Assembly (NCBI RefSeq): GCF_000972845.2
Contig: NC_040018.1
Coordinates: 8,466,140-8,530,139, forward strand
Source: Larimichthys crocea
Lineage: Eukaryota; Chordata; Actinopteri; Sciaenidae
Direction of reading: 5' to 3'
Length of the DNA: 64,000 nucleotides
Part shown: positions 35,131-46,519 of the stretch, one piece after another
Layout: the number at the start of each line of letters is the position of its first letter
Numbering within the stretch: the stretch's first letter is position 1
Notes under the pieces: model-generated
Seen by the model: only the letters and a program-made list of their open reading frames with translations
Told to the model about the DNA's origin: nothing
The model's database searches: none
Translations under genes and position numbers: made by a program

Positions 35131-35269
35131 ATTAACAGTAAAGGCTTTCAAGCTCCCTGTTCTCTGTCCTCTCACTACCCTGTTCCGCCTCCTCAGAGTC
35201 TTACTCACGATCTGTTGTCTCAATTTCCCTCGCCTCGCCTCCCTCCCTCTTTTTTTCTTTATATTTTAA

Positions 35270-35520
35270 TCTAAGCGAGAAATGAAAGGGGAGGCCTTTA
35301 AATTTCATAGCTTCCAGAAAACTGTGGCAAGTATTCATTGTCGTTCCACTTTTCCCTTTCAACCTCTCAGCTGGAGGCCCTCGGCTCGTGACATCTTTAT
35401 ATATGACGCCCTGCTCTCAAATTGCCACTGACGCCTTTAGATGAGCTGCACTGTGATCTCGGAATACCAAAACACCCCTGATAGATTTTTCTTATTGACA
35501 CATGCTGTAACAGAGATCAG
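35270..35520. promoter_or_regulatory. Enhancer-like block
   Basis: Unique block with GGCCTTTAAATTTCATAG near 35294, CAAGTATTCATTGTCG and CTTTATATATGACG. It continues the block-rich zone between 29.9 and 36.6 kb. Confidence 0.35.
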
Positions 35521-35759
35521 CACGTGCACCGTAAGCCCAAGGCCTCACTCATCCCGTCACATTAAGAGCACCTACACTGAACATACCCACAACCAAAGCA
35601 GCACATAATTACTCCCCGGGTATTTTAGGATAATTGTTATAACTTATGATAAATACTTTTTTTTTTTTCTACTTTGAAACAACCTGCTTCACGGAGAGGA
35701 TCAGCAATGTCATAAAGAACGAGGCACAGCTTTTAATCATCGGGACAAATACACCATTA

Positions 35760-36115
35760 ACTTTTGAATTCATTTCCTGAATCTGCATCGGCTATGGTAA
35801 ACTCTTCCTCATTACGGAAGCAGATGCTTTAAAAGCCAGACTGGATGGGATCAAAGGCCAGCGAGGGAGAGAGAGCGACTGGCTCCCTTTGCTTGCCGCT
35901 CGAGCTCATTTTCATTATCATCCACCGACTAAAACATCTATCGCATTATGCATTAACGGTCTAAAAGCTCCTCTTTTCTCCGGCCTCTTGAACACCTTTT
36001 CCGTATTAGAGAAAGTCGTGGCGACCAAAGCATGGCAGAAAGCCTCGCGCCAAGTCGATCAAATCACCTGCACTAATGATGACAACTTGTGGAGTGCGTT
36101 TGATGGTTGGAAAAA
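35760..36115. promoter_or_regulatory. Enhancer-like block, long
   Basis: About 350 bases of unique sequence with GGGATCAAAGGCC (TCF/LEF-like) near 35848, CATTTTCATTATCATCC, GCATTATGCATTAACGG near 35943 and GCACTAATGATGACAAC near 36070. It ends at the TG run at 36125-36145. The open frame 35889-36146 runs into the TG repeat and is not credible as a gene. Confidence 0.42.
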
Positions 36116-36369
36116 ATTGGAAACGTGTGTGTGTGTGTGTGTGTAGACGCACATACCAAAACACACAATCGTTAACTCTTTTCCTTGTGCAGGAGTGTGC
36201 ACAGTGTATGTGTGTGCCTGTGTGCTGGGCAAAGGCTGGAGAGAGCCAAGGAGGCTGATGGTAATGTATTTTTCTCCAAACAAGAAAGATTGCTGAATCC
36301 CTGCCTCCTGGAGCAGGGGGGCCTTGAAGGAGGGTGGGGGGGAAGCAGGGAGGGGTTGCGTAGTGATGC

Positions 36370-36620
36370 CGGGGATTCAGGTATATGGATGGCCTAAGGA
36401 GGTTTCCATCATTCATAAAGTGCGGCCACCGTACGCGCCTTGACGCCGAATTGATCTTGCAAAAGAAGCAGGGTGGCAGAGCGACCACTTCATTAGTCTC
36501 CCCGAGCTACAAATCACCTGCTAGTGCTGCGGCACTCAGAGGGGCCGGTGTTACCTACGCTACATTACTACAGCCTCAACAGTCTAAAGTGACCGGCCAT
36601 TCACACAGCCATTATGAGTG
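36370..36620. promoter_or_regulatory. Enhancer-like block
   Basis: Unique, CpG-containing block with TTCATAAAGTGCGGCCACCG (Hox-like and GC-rich), GAATTGATCTTGC and CTTCATTAGTCTCC. It closes the left block-rich zone. Confidence 0.38.
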
Positions 36621-36639
36621 AGTTATGTGGCAATGCAAA

Positions 36640-39050
36640 AATATTCTCTATACATCTAGTATTACTGTGGGTCACAGTCAACACTCCCACGATAAATGTG
36701 CAGGCTTTAAGTGCGGCATAATCCACAAGTAAAAAGCTCTGCAGCTGAAGCTCATTCTGCTTTTCGTGCATCTGCCTGTACCAAAAGCAAAAAAAAAAAA
36801 AGAAGTATAAAAGCAATGGTCAAAGAGGAAGTGAGATCACTCCTCTGGCAGAAAGTAATGCATATTTTTGGTTGCATTCTGATTGCATCCCGTGTTGCTT
36901 GTACATGTCTACAAACAAAAACAAAGAGCGAGGAACAATACACGCAGCACCGTATTTAAACTACAGGTGTAGTCCCTATGGAGTAGATGATCTGATTGGA
37001 TTTTGGAGTGTACTGCTGCATGATTTTACATATTAAGGAGGGAAAATAATGAATTAAGGAGGGGAAAATAATGAAGCATTATGCAGCTCAAGTGCTTTTT
37101 TTTGTTTTCATCAGCTTTTTCATCAAATTGCACCTTAAACGACTTCATTTTCTTCAACGGGATGTGTTGCAAGCGCAAACTCAGCTGCACGGGACGGTTT
37201 CAGGAAAAACACGTTGCACATACATGTTTCAGATTGTCCAGGAGGGTTACGTCTAACACTATGAAAAGAATGGTCCTTAAATTATATGTATTTAAGCCGT
37301 CTACACATTACCCTACTTTGAACAGTCTCTATCAAGGAGGTCTCAATGAGTTATGCCTTTGTACGTATTACAGTTATGTCAGTTATGCATATTACGCCAC
37401 ATTGTCCCATATAGGTATAAAATGTTCTGATTCCTCCTCACTTGCTCCCTTTCCTCAACCGGCTCTCATAGAGATCATGCAGGAAGCTTAATCAGAGTTT
37501 CTGCGGTGGTTGAATCAGATGCATTTCGTGTCAATGCAATGAAACGTGATCCACGGTTCTTTCCACACATACTTTTGATGTGCTGATTGTCTGAAGAGTC
37601 TTGAAAAAAGTGAACTGTGTATAGAGAAATGTGAGTTAGTGATTGTTAGAAAAAAAAAGAAGCTGACTGAAATGAAGCACTTAAGCTTTCATGGTTGAAA
37701 AATCATTACCTTGATTAGCTAATGCAGGTCATAGGTGCTGCATTAGTATACACGATGAAAACTTATCACACACTTGTTAAACTGTCATGACAGATGCCTC
37801 ATCCATTTGGAATTTCAAGGATGTTAAAACCAATGCCACACTAACACCCAGAGGAGCAGGGAAACAGACATGTTCAAATTATTAATGGAATTATCAGGCA
37901 TACAGAGAATTCATTTAGATACTCTAAACGCTAATGTTATTCCAATATCAGGTGACATTCAACAGTGCCCCAATGGTAAAATGTTATAGACAGCAGTAAA
38001 TTTGATATCACATTGCATCATTACCTGACAGTATTTTTAATTCATGTATTTCTTTTTTGTATTATCCCAATGTGACCAGCAGTGAGCCTCATTGGACGGG
38101 GCATACTGTGGGAGTCCCATCAGTTCTAGCTCACACTGTGCAGGTGCAGCAACAAGGACAACAACAACAACTGGCTTCACCCTGAGTCTTCATGATGGCT
38201 GATGAAAAATGGATTTCTGATATTACAACCAAATCAGCGTAACATGTTATCTGTATTAATCAGGCAGTGAGCTTCATTATCATTATAGAAAGAGCTCATG
38301 ATAAAAAAAACTCATGAATTACATTGCAACTACATAATCAGATTACAAAAAAAAGCCCAGATTGCATTTGAAAACATGTAATTAGATTATAGTTACATTG
38401 TCAAGGATTACTTAGTTCCTCCAAAACAGCCTTCAATTCCTGCCAGTCGTCATCACTTCAGCTTCAAAAATGTGCAACACATGAAAGAATTTGTGGTTTT
38501 AAAGTTTGACCTTAAAGTAATCATAAACTATAATTTGAATTCAGTAACGGACATTTAAATATAAGCTGACCAAACTCTGAATTTAGGTTATTATTTTCTT
38601 TAGCCTAAATACATTTTCAGCTACTATTCTTCTATTACCCCTCCTAGTTCTCTCTCTCTCTCTCTCTCTCTCTCTGTCCTGTTTTTTTTTTCTTGTTGTA
38701 AGTCACTTACACAGATTTCTTATAAATGTCAGTGACATTAAAATATTGGCTCCCTAAAACAAATCTGATCTGTAAACTATCAGAGAAACAGAGGCAGTAT
38801 GTTTAGTTTATTCTGCTTTCTTGCTTTCTGTGGGCAGGAGCCCTTAACCATTAAATGTCTCTTCACGTCCCTGAACATGAGCTACAATTTTTTTTTTTTC
38901 TCTTTTGACTGAGACACAAGTGCATCTTAAAGCATCACCTGCAAATGTAAATAACTTTTTCTCTCTCTCGCCTATAAACTACAGCAATAACTGCAGAGTT
39001 TAGTCACGATAGCTGACAGCCCAGTATCCCAGAGAGTTGAGGGAGATTTC
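36640..39050. other. Intergenic DNA, no gene seen
   Basis: AT-rich sequence with a (CT)n run at 38650-38674 and scattered homopolymers. The 136-codon frame at 37081-37491 lacks domains and is AT-biased. Confidence 0.5.
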
Positions 39051-39310
39051 GCTTCTCTTGATTTACGTCCATCGATGACGCTCAGTGCCAGCACAGGATG
39101 TGTGGAGGTCGGGATGGTGGATTGGAGTGTAGCGCTTGTAACTTTTAATGCAAGAGGCAGGGGTTGGTCCCCCGTCACAGACTTGGAATTCAAGTTTGGC
39201 TCCATGACCACAATCATTTTCCAGTCTCCCCAAAGTGCCCAACCTTACCCATAGTTTGTTTACCATAAACCCCAAACTTTCCCTAACTTTTATCATACCC
39301 AGTTGTCATG
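39050..39310. mobile_element. Decayed dispersed repeat, unclassified
   Basis: The words 'gcaagaggcaggggttggtc' and 'ccatgaccacaatcattttc', followed by an ACCC/CCTAAC-rich tail, match the pattern of an old interspersed repeat frequent in fish genomes. The internal 'ggggttggtcccc' segment may be a decayed B-box-like part. Class uncertain. Confidence 0.4.
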
Positions 39311-39479
39311 CACAGACATTGTGGAAAGACATTGAATGTATTCCAGGATTGTCCAACATCAGTGTTTTTGTGTAGCATTTACAGATGTGGGTGGGTTTAA
39401 GGTACATGATAGAGTTTGTTTTTTGTAAGCCACCATGACTAATATCTGTCAAGTAATTACCTGATCGTGAAATTTAGAA

Positions 39480-39760
39480 TTCCAGAATGAGACATTACAT
39501 CTTGCTACATTAAAGCACCACGGTGCTTTGCCGAACACAGGACTGTAGCAAGCCTTCTTCCACTCTGAATCTCACTACCACGCCGCATAATTAGTCCAAT
39601 ATTCTCTTTATACTGGCAGGTTCAGAGTAATGATGCCGAGCAGTCAGAGGGAAGATGGAGCACTCACTAAGGACTTGGTTTGTGATCTCTGAGGAGGCAA
39701 CTTCACAGAGGCAGGGCAGAGCGAAACAAAGTGCGAAGGCCTTCCATGTACACAAATCTT
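39480..39760. promoter_or_regulatory. Enhancer-like block
   Basis: Unique block with CTACATTAAAGCACC, CGCATAATTAGTCCAATATTC near 39584 and GAGTAATGATGCC near 39627. Confidence 0.35.
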
Positions 39761-39779
39761 GTCAATGGTAATTGATTGC

Positions 39780-41400
39780 TGCTGGTCACCCACACAGGAC
39801 CCGGGACGAAATCAAGTGGCTTCTCCATAAAACAATGTCAAATATTGATGATATTTCTCTTCCCTGCCTCTAGAATGAATAGCCTCATCCTCCCTGTAGT
39901 TTTGATGAATGTTTGTTATTGCCTCCCCTTCTTGTTGTCTTTCTGTTTCTGTCATTTTCAGCAGCTGCTTGCTTGCTAGCATGGAGCTGTGGTATTTTCT
40001 GCATTTTTTTCCACCACTTTGCAGCAAACAAAACCGACTGCTGATGTAATCTAATTATTGATTGCATTATTATGAACTCAATTCAAATAAAACATTTTTT
40101 TTTGTTTTTCATGATAAAGCTGTCTGTGTGTGTGTTTCAAGGGTAAAAACCAAACTGAATAACTTGCTGCCATGTCCTCGGTCTTGCCCAAGTCTTTTAA
40201 AGGCTGATATCCCCTTTTTGTTATGACAGTCTTCTCCCTCAAACAAGACACAAAAGACATCGTGCCACGCCACAAACACAGTTTTGCCACCACAGAGGCA
40301 AAATAGTTGAGACATTTGACTTGGAAATACACAAAGTGAATTCAATGCCTCTCTGGCCTTTTTTTTCCCTGTTTCAACTGTCAAAATCCCCCCCCCCCCC
40401 CTTTTTTTTAAAGGAAAAAAAACAAACTATTCTCCCCCTCTCTTATTGTCTGTTTAAACTTGCATGGCCCTCCCACAGCCTTCCACACTCTATCCCCTCA
40501 ACTGTCAGCGTGAGAGGTCTAAAAGCTCGTCTGGTCCACTGTTTCACATCAGAAACGGTTTGTGTGTTTGTCAGTTCTGGGTCTTTGGGAGAATGAAACA
40601 AGAGAGACAGAGAGAGGGGGAAAAAAAGAAAAAAGAAAACAACATATGGAGTTTATGATGAATGTCGGAGGGGACAGTACATGTTTTCTGTGATGATGGG
40701 GGAGTGGGGGATTTTGGAAGACGCTGTCTGTCTGACTTCTGTAGCTTAACAAATGCATCAGAACGACAGCCATCAATTATTCAACCCACTTGGTTTGGAA
40801 AAGTGTGTATCTTTGCGTGTGAATTAGGGGGTCGGGGGTGGCGTGGCAGGGGGGGCTGGGATAAACGCTGTGCAGCGGAGATACGGGAGCAGCACTGGTC
40901 CAAGGGGAATTTGGACTCCAGGAATGGAGCGATTTGCACCGAATACTGTGGAGCCATTAAGGGGGTGGGGGCACTGGGTCTCAGAGGTGGGCTCATGTTG
41001 TACTGATCTTGCACCAGGGGAGAACATGAAAGACTCAGTGACTAACTTCCTAAGTGATGACCGTGCACTTTGCCACACATGAGGCTTGCACTTGATAAAG
41101 GTGGAGTGACCATAAAACATTGTTATTACACCAAATAATTTATAGAGGATGGAGTATTCCATATTAGTGCAGTGGTGTTTTTAATAACTTATAATAAAGT
41201 CTATCGTAAATCATACTTTGTCTGGTTGTCAGTGTCAGTCACAGTAAAAATGTCCTTTTTTATACAGGGTTGGGATTTATATAACGCATTGTGGACGTTG
41301 TTGTTTTTGCTACATTTTCAATATAAAGTGTGTCCATAACATATTGAAATGTTCTTTGTAATGTGGTATATTACAGAAATATAATATTTCTTTCACATTG
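39780..41400. other. Intergenic DNA, no gene seen
   Basis: Contains a C run at 40388-40401 and a G-rich segment at 40828-40860. Open frames up to 114 codons overlap on both strands and show no domain. Confidence 0.5.
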
Positions 41401-41435
41401 GGTTTATTATCTCAGATTGTGATAACATTACTCAT

Positions 41436-41436
<1 letters not shown>

Positions 41437-41484
<48 letters not shown>

Positions 41485-41531
41485 TATATATATATATATA
41501 TATATAGATATATATATATATATAGATATAA
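41437..41531. repeat. Compound (GT)n-(TA)n microsatellite
   Basis: A GT run at about 41437-41476 passes directly into an AT-only stretch with interspersed GATA units. Confidence 0.95.
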
Positions 41532-41589
41532 AATAGCACAGTATGAATATATATATATATATATATATACATACTCATACTGTGCTATT
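41532..41589. repeat. Perfect inverted repeat, 15-bp arms
   Basis: AATAGCACAGTATGA at 41532-41546 is repeated as its exact reverse complement at 41575-41589, with a 28-base loop made almost wholly of alternating AT. The element can extrude as a cruciform or fold as an RNA hairpin. Confidence 0.95.
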
Positions 41590-41909
41590 AATGCAGTTAA
41601 AATACATGTGAGCATTGTTTTAGTCATGTAACTATCATGTATTAAATGCCATGCATAACATATGACTTATTTACTTGTCAGGTGCTATATATGACGACTA
41701 TTTTACACGTTATTCACAAACCATTCAAACAATTTCTCCTTTCGCATAAGAACGCTGTAGGAAACACACTGTAACACACAAAGAGAAAAACACACAAGAG
41801 TGATGCCCTGAGACACATGTTGCTAGGACACAGGCACCAAGAGTGGTAACAAGCTGTCTTGTTTGTGCAGGGTACATGTGTGTGTACGTGTGAGCGTTTA
41901 AGTATATGC

Positions 41910-42125
41910 ATTTATTTGTGTGTGTGTATGTGTGTGTGTGTGTGTGTATGTGTGTGTTAGAGTGATAACCCGCCAAGGAGACTCAAAAGAGGTAGCTAAT
42001 GGACTCCAACCGCGGAGCGCTTGTCACAAACATTTCTGCTGTCACAGCAGTTTATCACACGTAACACAATGAGACACCCTCCCTACACACACACACAGAC
42101 ACACACACACACACACACATGTACA
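41910..42125. repeat. (TG)n and (CA)n microsatellites
   Basis: A TG run at about 41918-41957 and a CA run at 42086-42119, in opposite orientation, about 130 bases apart. Confidence 0.9.
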
Positions 42126-42656
42126 CACTGTCCCAAAGCAGCCATTTGTCCCAGCTTGCAGAGAGTGGATGGTAGGGGAGCAGAGCAGAGAACAAAGGAG
42201 AAGAGACAGACAGAGAGAGCAGTTGTGTTTTCACAGTTGTTTTAGCAAATTTGATGTGACAAAGTGAAAAAGAGGGGCACCATGGCACCACACTGCTCCT
42301 GACTGAACACACGCTTGACCCTGCAGAGATATGGGTGTGCACACTGACTGTTCGACAGACCAGTTTTAGCCTTTTATGATGAACCATGATGCAATCAGTG
42401 TGTTTTACCTCTGGATTTCACACGATCGAAACTTACGTACTGGTCTAATGCAGATAAGTATTCATACAATCATATCGATGCCACCTTGTATACACACGTG
42501 AGCAGGGTGTTGTTAAATCTAGCAGCCAGTGATTATCGGAGAAATAGAAGTGTCCATAATTAATGCCCAGTTTTAGAGTCAGTGCCTCAGTGGCGGCACT
42601 CACAGGACAGTGCGCTGCATTCACACAGCATATCTCTCTCTCTCACACATACATGC

Positions 42657-43032
42657 CAGTCATGCGTGGGTTGATCCACATTGAGTGGGTGCCCGCGGTC
42701 GCCCACGTTCACGAGTCACCAAACAATATTTTTAATGATATTCGGGTCGCGGTCGGACGGGTTGTTTGAAATAAAGATGCTGAGTAAAGTTTTGTAATTT
42801 ATGTAGTAGACAACATTTTCTGTGAAATACACAGACTTTATTGGCTGAATAACTGGCGTGAAGATGCCACGAGCTCTACAGGAGGTAGAGAAAGTATAGA
42901 CAGCTTTTTAAAATGCGGGTCAGGAAGTGGGTTGGGTACAATATTTCACAATTATTTGCTGCGTTCTGAGTTTTGGTTAGTTTAAAGCGTCGGTCGGTGC
43001 AGGTCGATCAAACATGGACCCGCGCATCACTG
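42657..43032. mobile_element. Non-autonomous hAT transposon (MITE) with target-site duplication
   Basis: The left end reads CAGTCATGCGTGGGT and the reverse complement of the right end reads CAGTGATGCGCGGGT, 13 of 15 bases identical, giving terminal inverted repeats of the hAT type (CAG...CTG). The element is flanked by ATACATGC (42649-42656) and ATACACGC (43033-43040), an 8-bp target-site duplication with one mismatch, which is the length made by hAT transposases. At 376 bp with no open frame for a transposase it is a MITE. The interior is rich in CGGTCG/GGTCGCGG words. The class call rests on ends plus TSD length. Confidence 0.82.
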
Positions 43033-43949
43033 ATACACGCACATCTAAATACTGGTATACATGCACGAAACATGCTTTACCTCTAAAATGACACACACTT
43101 AAAGACACAAACCTGGACGTTCAAACTAAAGCCAAAAGTAATTTAATCTCAGCAATCTTTCTTCAGTTATTTCTATTTGATTGCATTGAACTTGCATTAT
43201 TGTCAAGATGATTCTCAGGAAGTAGTGGCACAGAATACATTGTTTGGTAAGCACCATAATAACAGTAATCCAGCTACCTGAGGGAAGCTGAAGACATTTC
43301 AGCAAACTACTATGATCGGACAAAAGACCAGCACAGACGCGCACATGCGGTTCATAAACTGTGTGGCTTCCCCAGTTCCTAATTCCCTGCAGCTGTTCAC
43401 CTGTGACTCCCCTGTGTGACTAGTGTGATTACCTTCCTATGTGATCAGGTGCACAGGTGACATAGCAACAACAATATTTACCACATACGCACCGCCTAGA
43501 GCACCCATCAGAATTGGCTACAATACATCCAAACAAGTTGTTGACAAGGGCATTTTACTAAAAGGGACGACATGTTTCTTGTGTCTGCAGTTATTGATGA
43601 AGCACTCTGTATAATTCTAGTCAGCCTCATTGACTTCCGCCATCCACTAACAGAAAAAACAGAGACAGAAAAAAAAAGTTTAGTCTGGAGAGTGCTGATA
43701 ACCAAAATGGTTTCCCTGTATGTACACGAAGAGATCGATAACTCATACACATGTTGTCAGATGATCTGCCATGTTGATGATTGTATGTTGCAAATGTCCT
43801 ACCCAATGCAGTAATGCAGTAAATGACCCCTGATGATTTATCCTGGGTGGCAAGCTTTTGCATATCATCCAGCACGCAGAGAGACCACAGTGTTGTTGAA
43901 GACCTACAGTGCAGTGTGCCTCCTGCCAAGACACGAGTAAATGCAGGGT

Positions 43950-44420
43950 AATTGCCGCACAGATGTAGCCAATGTTACACAATTGCTTGAATTTATAACA
44001 GGAATAGATAAAGGACAGGTTTTCTGAAGCACACTGATGATCAGTCCACTGGATAAGACATTGAATTTTAGATGAGCACATTGACTTAAATATAGTGGCC
44101 CAGTCAGTAGCACACATCATACAGAAGACTGCCCCTGTAATGGAGCCTAGCAATGGTTCTTATCAAATCAGACAAAGCTGCCAGTGTTCAGCTGAATTTA
44201 TGCTACAGTCAGAGGCACTTGTGGTAAAACTGATTGATAAGGAACCCAAACAGCTGTACAGTTGTAAATATTGCAAACCTTTTGTCAGATCAAATGCTTT
44301 TCGACACTCTATGTAATCAGAAGAGTGCTGGATTTTGAAGTCTTGGGCCTCACAGTGCGTTCTGTCTTTCAAGAATGGCAATTGTACTGTAAGCCATGTA
44401 TACAAGCTGAAGGAGACTTT
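43950..44420 (+). pseudogene. Decayed C2H2 zinc-finger-like coding relic
   Basis: In the frame 44095-44316 the peptide contains SCQCSAEFMLQSEAL followed by LYSCKYCKPFVRSNAFRH. The first cysteines (44179 and 44263) are exactly 84 bases apart, the canonical 28-residue C2H2 period, with Leu at position 14 and Tyr two residues before the second Cys as in finger-linker-finger arrays. The second cysteine of the first finger and the histidines are displaced or lost. Further Cys-x2-Cys patterns occur in other frames at 43964-43975 (HRCSQCYTIA) and 44388-44399 (LYCKPC), so frameshifts would be needed to join them. I read this as an old, broken zinc-finger gene or gene copy. No family member is identified, and chance resemblance is possible. 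Confidence 0.33.
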
Positions 44421-44479
44421 TCACTTCTTGAATGTCTGATAGCTTCCAGTGTCTAGTTGCACTACATGGACATGAGTCT

Positions 44480-45215
44480 ATTGTATGTCCACACTAAGTG
44501 TAGGATGAAGTCTTTTTTTTGGGACACACAAATTCAAAAGTAGATTGACAGAGATCTTTCACAGTAAGCTGCTGGACAGTAGTGAGGGGTAAAATTGAGT
44601 TCTTACACCTGAGAGCACATATCCTCCTCATCAGGGTCTCTGATCCAAAGTTTGATGTTCGAACCAAATCCCAAGACCCAAGTCCCAAGAGATCGACGAT
44701 GTGGACTGGTAGGTTGATTGAATGATGACAAAGACAAGCCTCCGGTTCAATCTCAAACACAGACTTCATTGGTCATTTCTGTCTGCGAAACTGAAGCAGA
44801 GACAACACAAAGCTGTGATCTCTTGAGTATCTCAATCATAAATTTGGGCTTAGTGTGGAAACGTGTTTTTGACCAAGAACAAGCGTTTTAAATAACACGA
44901 TGACAAAGTTTGTGTTGTACCTTGGATGGTAATTTGTGTTCCATTGGTGTGACAGGAGACACGGCAATGCAGCAAAAAAAAACATCTCATATAGAATTTC
45001 AACAGCACCATCAGATCTACTTGAGAAGAAAGAGAATTATCTGCATCGGGAGTTTGAAACGTAACTCGCAGACTTTTCTTTGATTCGCTCTCTCATATCT
45101 CTGTTTTTAAATCTCTCTCCCCTCCTCTCTCTGTATCTTTTTCCTCAGTTTCATTTAATGCCCCCCCGCCACCCCAGCCCACCCCCCCATCCCCACTTCC
45201 TGACCCTTCATCTCG
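44480..45215. other. Intergenic DNA, no gene seen
   Basis: Follows the zinc-finger-like relic. A 91-codon minus-strand frame at 44494-44769 shows no recognisable domain. 45160-45215 is C-rich low-complexity DNA. Confidence 0.45.
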
Positions 45216-45219
45216 CCGT

Positions 45220-45227
<8 letters not shown>

Positions 45228-45257
<30 letters not shown>
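45228..45257. repeat. (CT)n microsatellite
   Basis: CT run flanked by C-rich DNA, directly left of an enhancer-like block. Confidence 0.9.
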
Positions 45258-45260
<3 letters not shown>

Positions 45261-45279
45261 CACACACTCTTTCCATGCC

Positions 45280-45370
45280 TCTCTCTGCATGGCTGGGCTA
45301 ATTGAGTATCTAAACAAACTAATTAATCATGGGCGTCCAGCGAAGACGGACAGGTCCAGAGAGGTGATGT
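45280..45370. promoter_or_regulatory. Enhancer-like block with homeodomain and forkhead words
   Basis: GGCTAATTGAG near 45296, TAAACAAA (forkhead core) at 45311-45318 and TAATTAATCA at 45320-45329 lie within 35 bases. The block stands out from the C-rich low-complexity DNA on both sides. Confidence 0.5.
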
Positions 45371-45639
45371 TCATCAAACTGCCCCCCTCCCTTCCCCAAC
45401 AACCCCCCCACCCCCACCCATTTTGTTTCCTTAATCCCCACTTGCAGTTTATTTTGCTGAATGCGCACATTCACTCCCCCACCCCACTCTCTCCTCCCAT
45501 CCCGCCCACCCTCCCCTCAAATCCCTTTGCCATGGCCAAGGTTATACCCGTATACACACTCATTCACTATTTATGATTTTGCATAGAGGATAAGTGCCCC
45601 CCCCTCCGCCCTCCCCTCCCTCCACCTTTCCTCTTCTCT

Positions 45640-45890
45640 TAGAGTCAGGGTATCTGGGTACATTAATCAAAAATAATGAATAAAATGATCAGCCTGACAA
45701 TGTGGCGAAGCCTCCCTCGGTTTCAGGAGGATAACCGACCAACTTTATTAATCAACATTTCCTGATTAATTGTTACAAAGTGTCATCCATAAATTTACCT
45801 TCATTTTAATAGTACTTTGGCCAACACTAACAATATCCCCCGTGACCACAGATTTATTGAGGCCTTGGCCGATTTGAGAGAGGGGAAAAA
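45640..45890. promoter_or_regulatory. Enhancer-like block, dense in TAAT words
   Basis: About 240 unique bases with GTACATTAATC, AATGAATAAAATGATC, CTTTATTAATCAAC near 45743, CTGATTAATTGTTACAAAG near 45762 and GATTTATTGAGG near 45851. The density of homeodomain and SOX/LEF-like words is the highest in the window. Confidence 0.5.
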
Positions 45891-46055
45891 AGGAGAGAGG
45901 GAGCGAGAGAGCGAGACTGAGGAAAGGAAAACAACATTCCCTTTAACAATGCTTTGAATGCAGGACTGAGACTGTGGGTAGATTTGCAGCTCCTGAACAC
46001 TTAGTCTTCAGAATTGGCCTAATGGCAGTTTGGTAGCTACAGCATGGCCCCATGG

Positions 46056-46056
<1 letters not shown>

Positions 46057-46104
<48 letters not shown>

Positions 46105-46110
46105 TCTCTC
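46057..46110. repeat. (CT)n microsatellite
   Basis: A CT run of about 50 bases between two enhancer-like blocks. Confidence 0.95.
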
Positions 46111-46129
46111 TTCTTCCCCTGATAAGGTG

Positions 46130-46410
46130 AGGCGGTGGAGTAAACCATTACGGGTGACAGTTTCACTTTTCTCCCCCTAATTACTTGTTCCTGCCCATGT
46201 GGCATTTCTTAGAAAAATTTGTTGAATAATGACCGGCATTAAAATGGAGGCTCTTAAGAATTTATATGCACCGGCTTAATTCATCATGTACTTTCTTTAT
46301 CTCCTGTGTAGATTTATATCCCGGCGTGTCGCAGGGCCCTCTGCCTTGTGACAGGGGCCGTCATCTCCTTAAGGGCACGGCATGTATATCAGTGACCCCC
46401 CCACTCCTCC
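46130..46410. promoter_or_regulatory. Enhancer-like block
   Basis: Unique sequence with CCCCTAATTACTTG near 46176, TTGAATAATGACCGG, GGCTTAATTCATCATG near 46273 and GGGCCCT/GGGGCC GC-rich words near 46335-46360. No coding or repeat explanation. Confidence 0.45.
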
Positions 46411-46519
46411 TCCTTCATCCACCCACCCACTGCTGCCTTCCATCACTGGGCCTCGCTAGGCAGGTAGAGTGGAGACTGCTGGGAGCATTTGTTTCTCTAG
46501 TCGTTTGTCTGTAAAGCGT

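Noticed and set aside
37081..37491. 136-codon plus frame
   Set aside because: AT-biased composition, no domain, no splice or promoter context.
43743..44153. 136-codon minus frame near the zinc-finger-like relic
   Set aside because: No domain. The cysteine-rich look is produced by the opposite strand of the relic.
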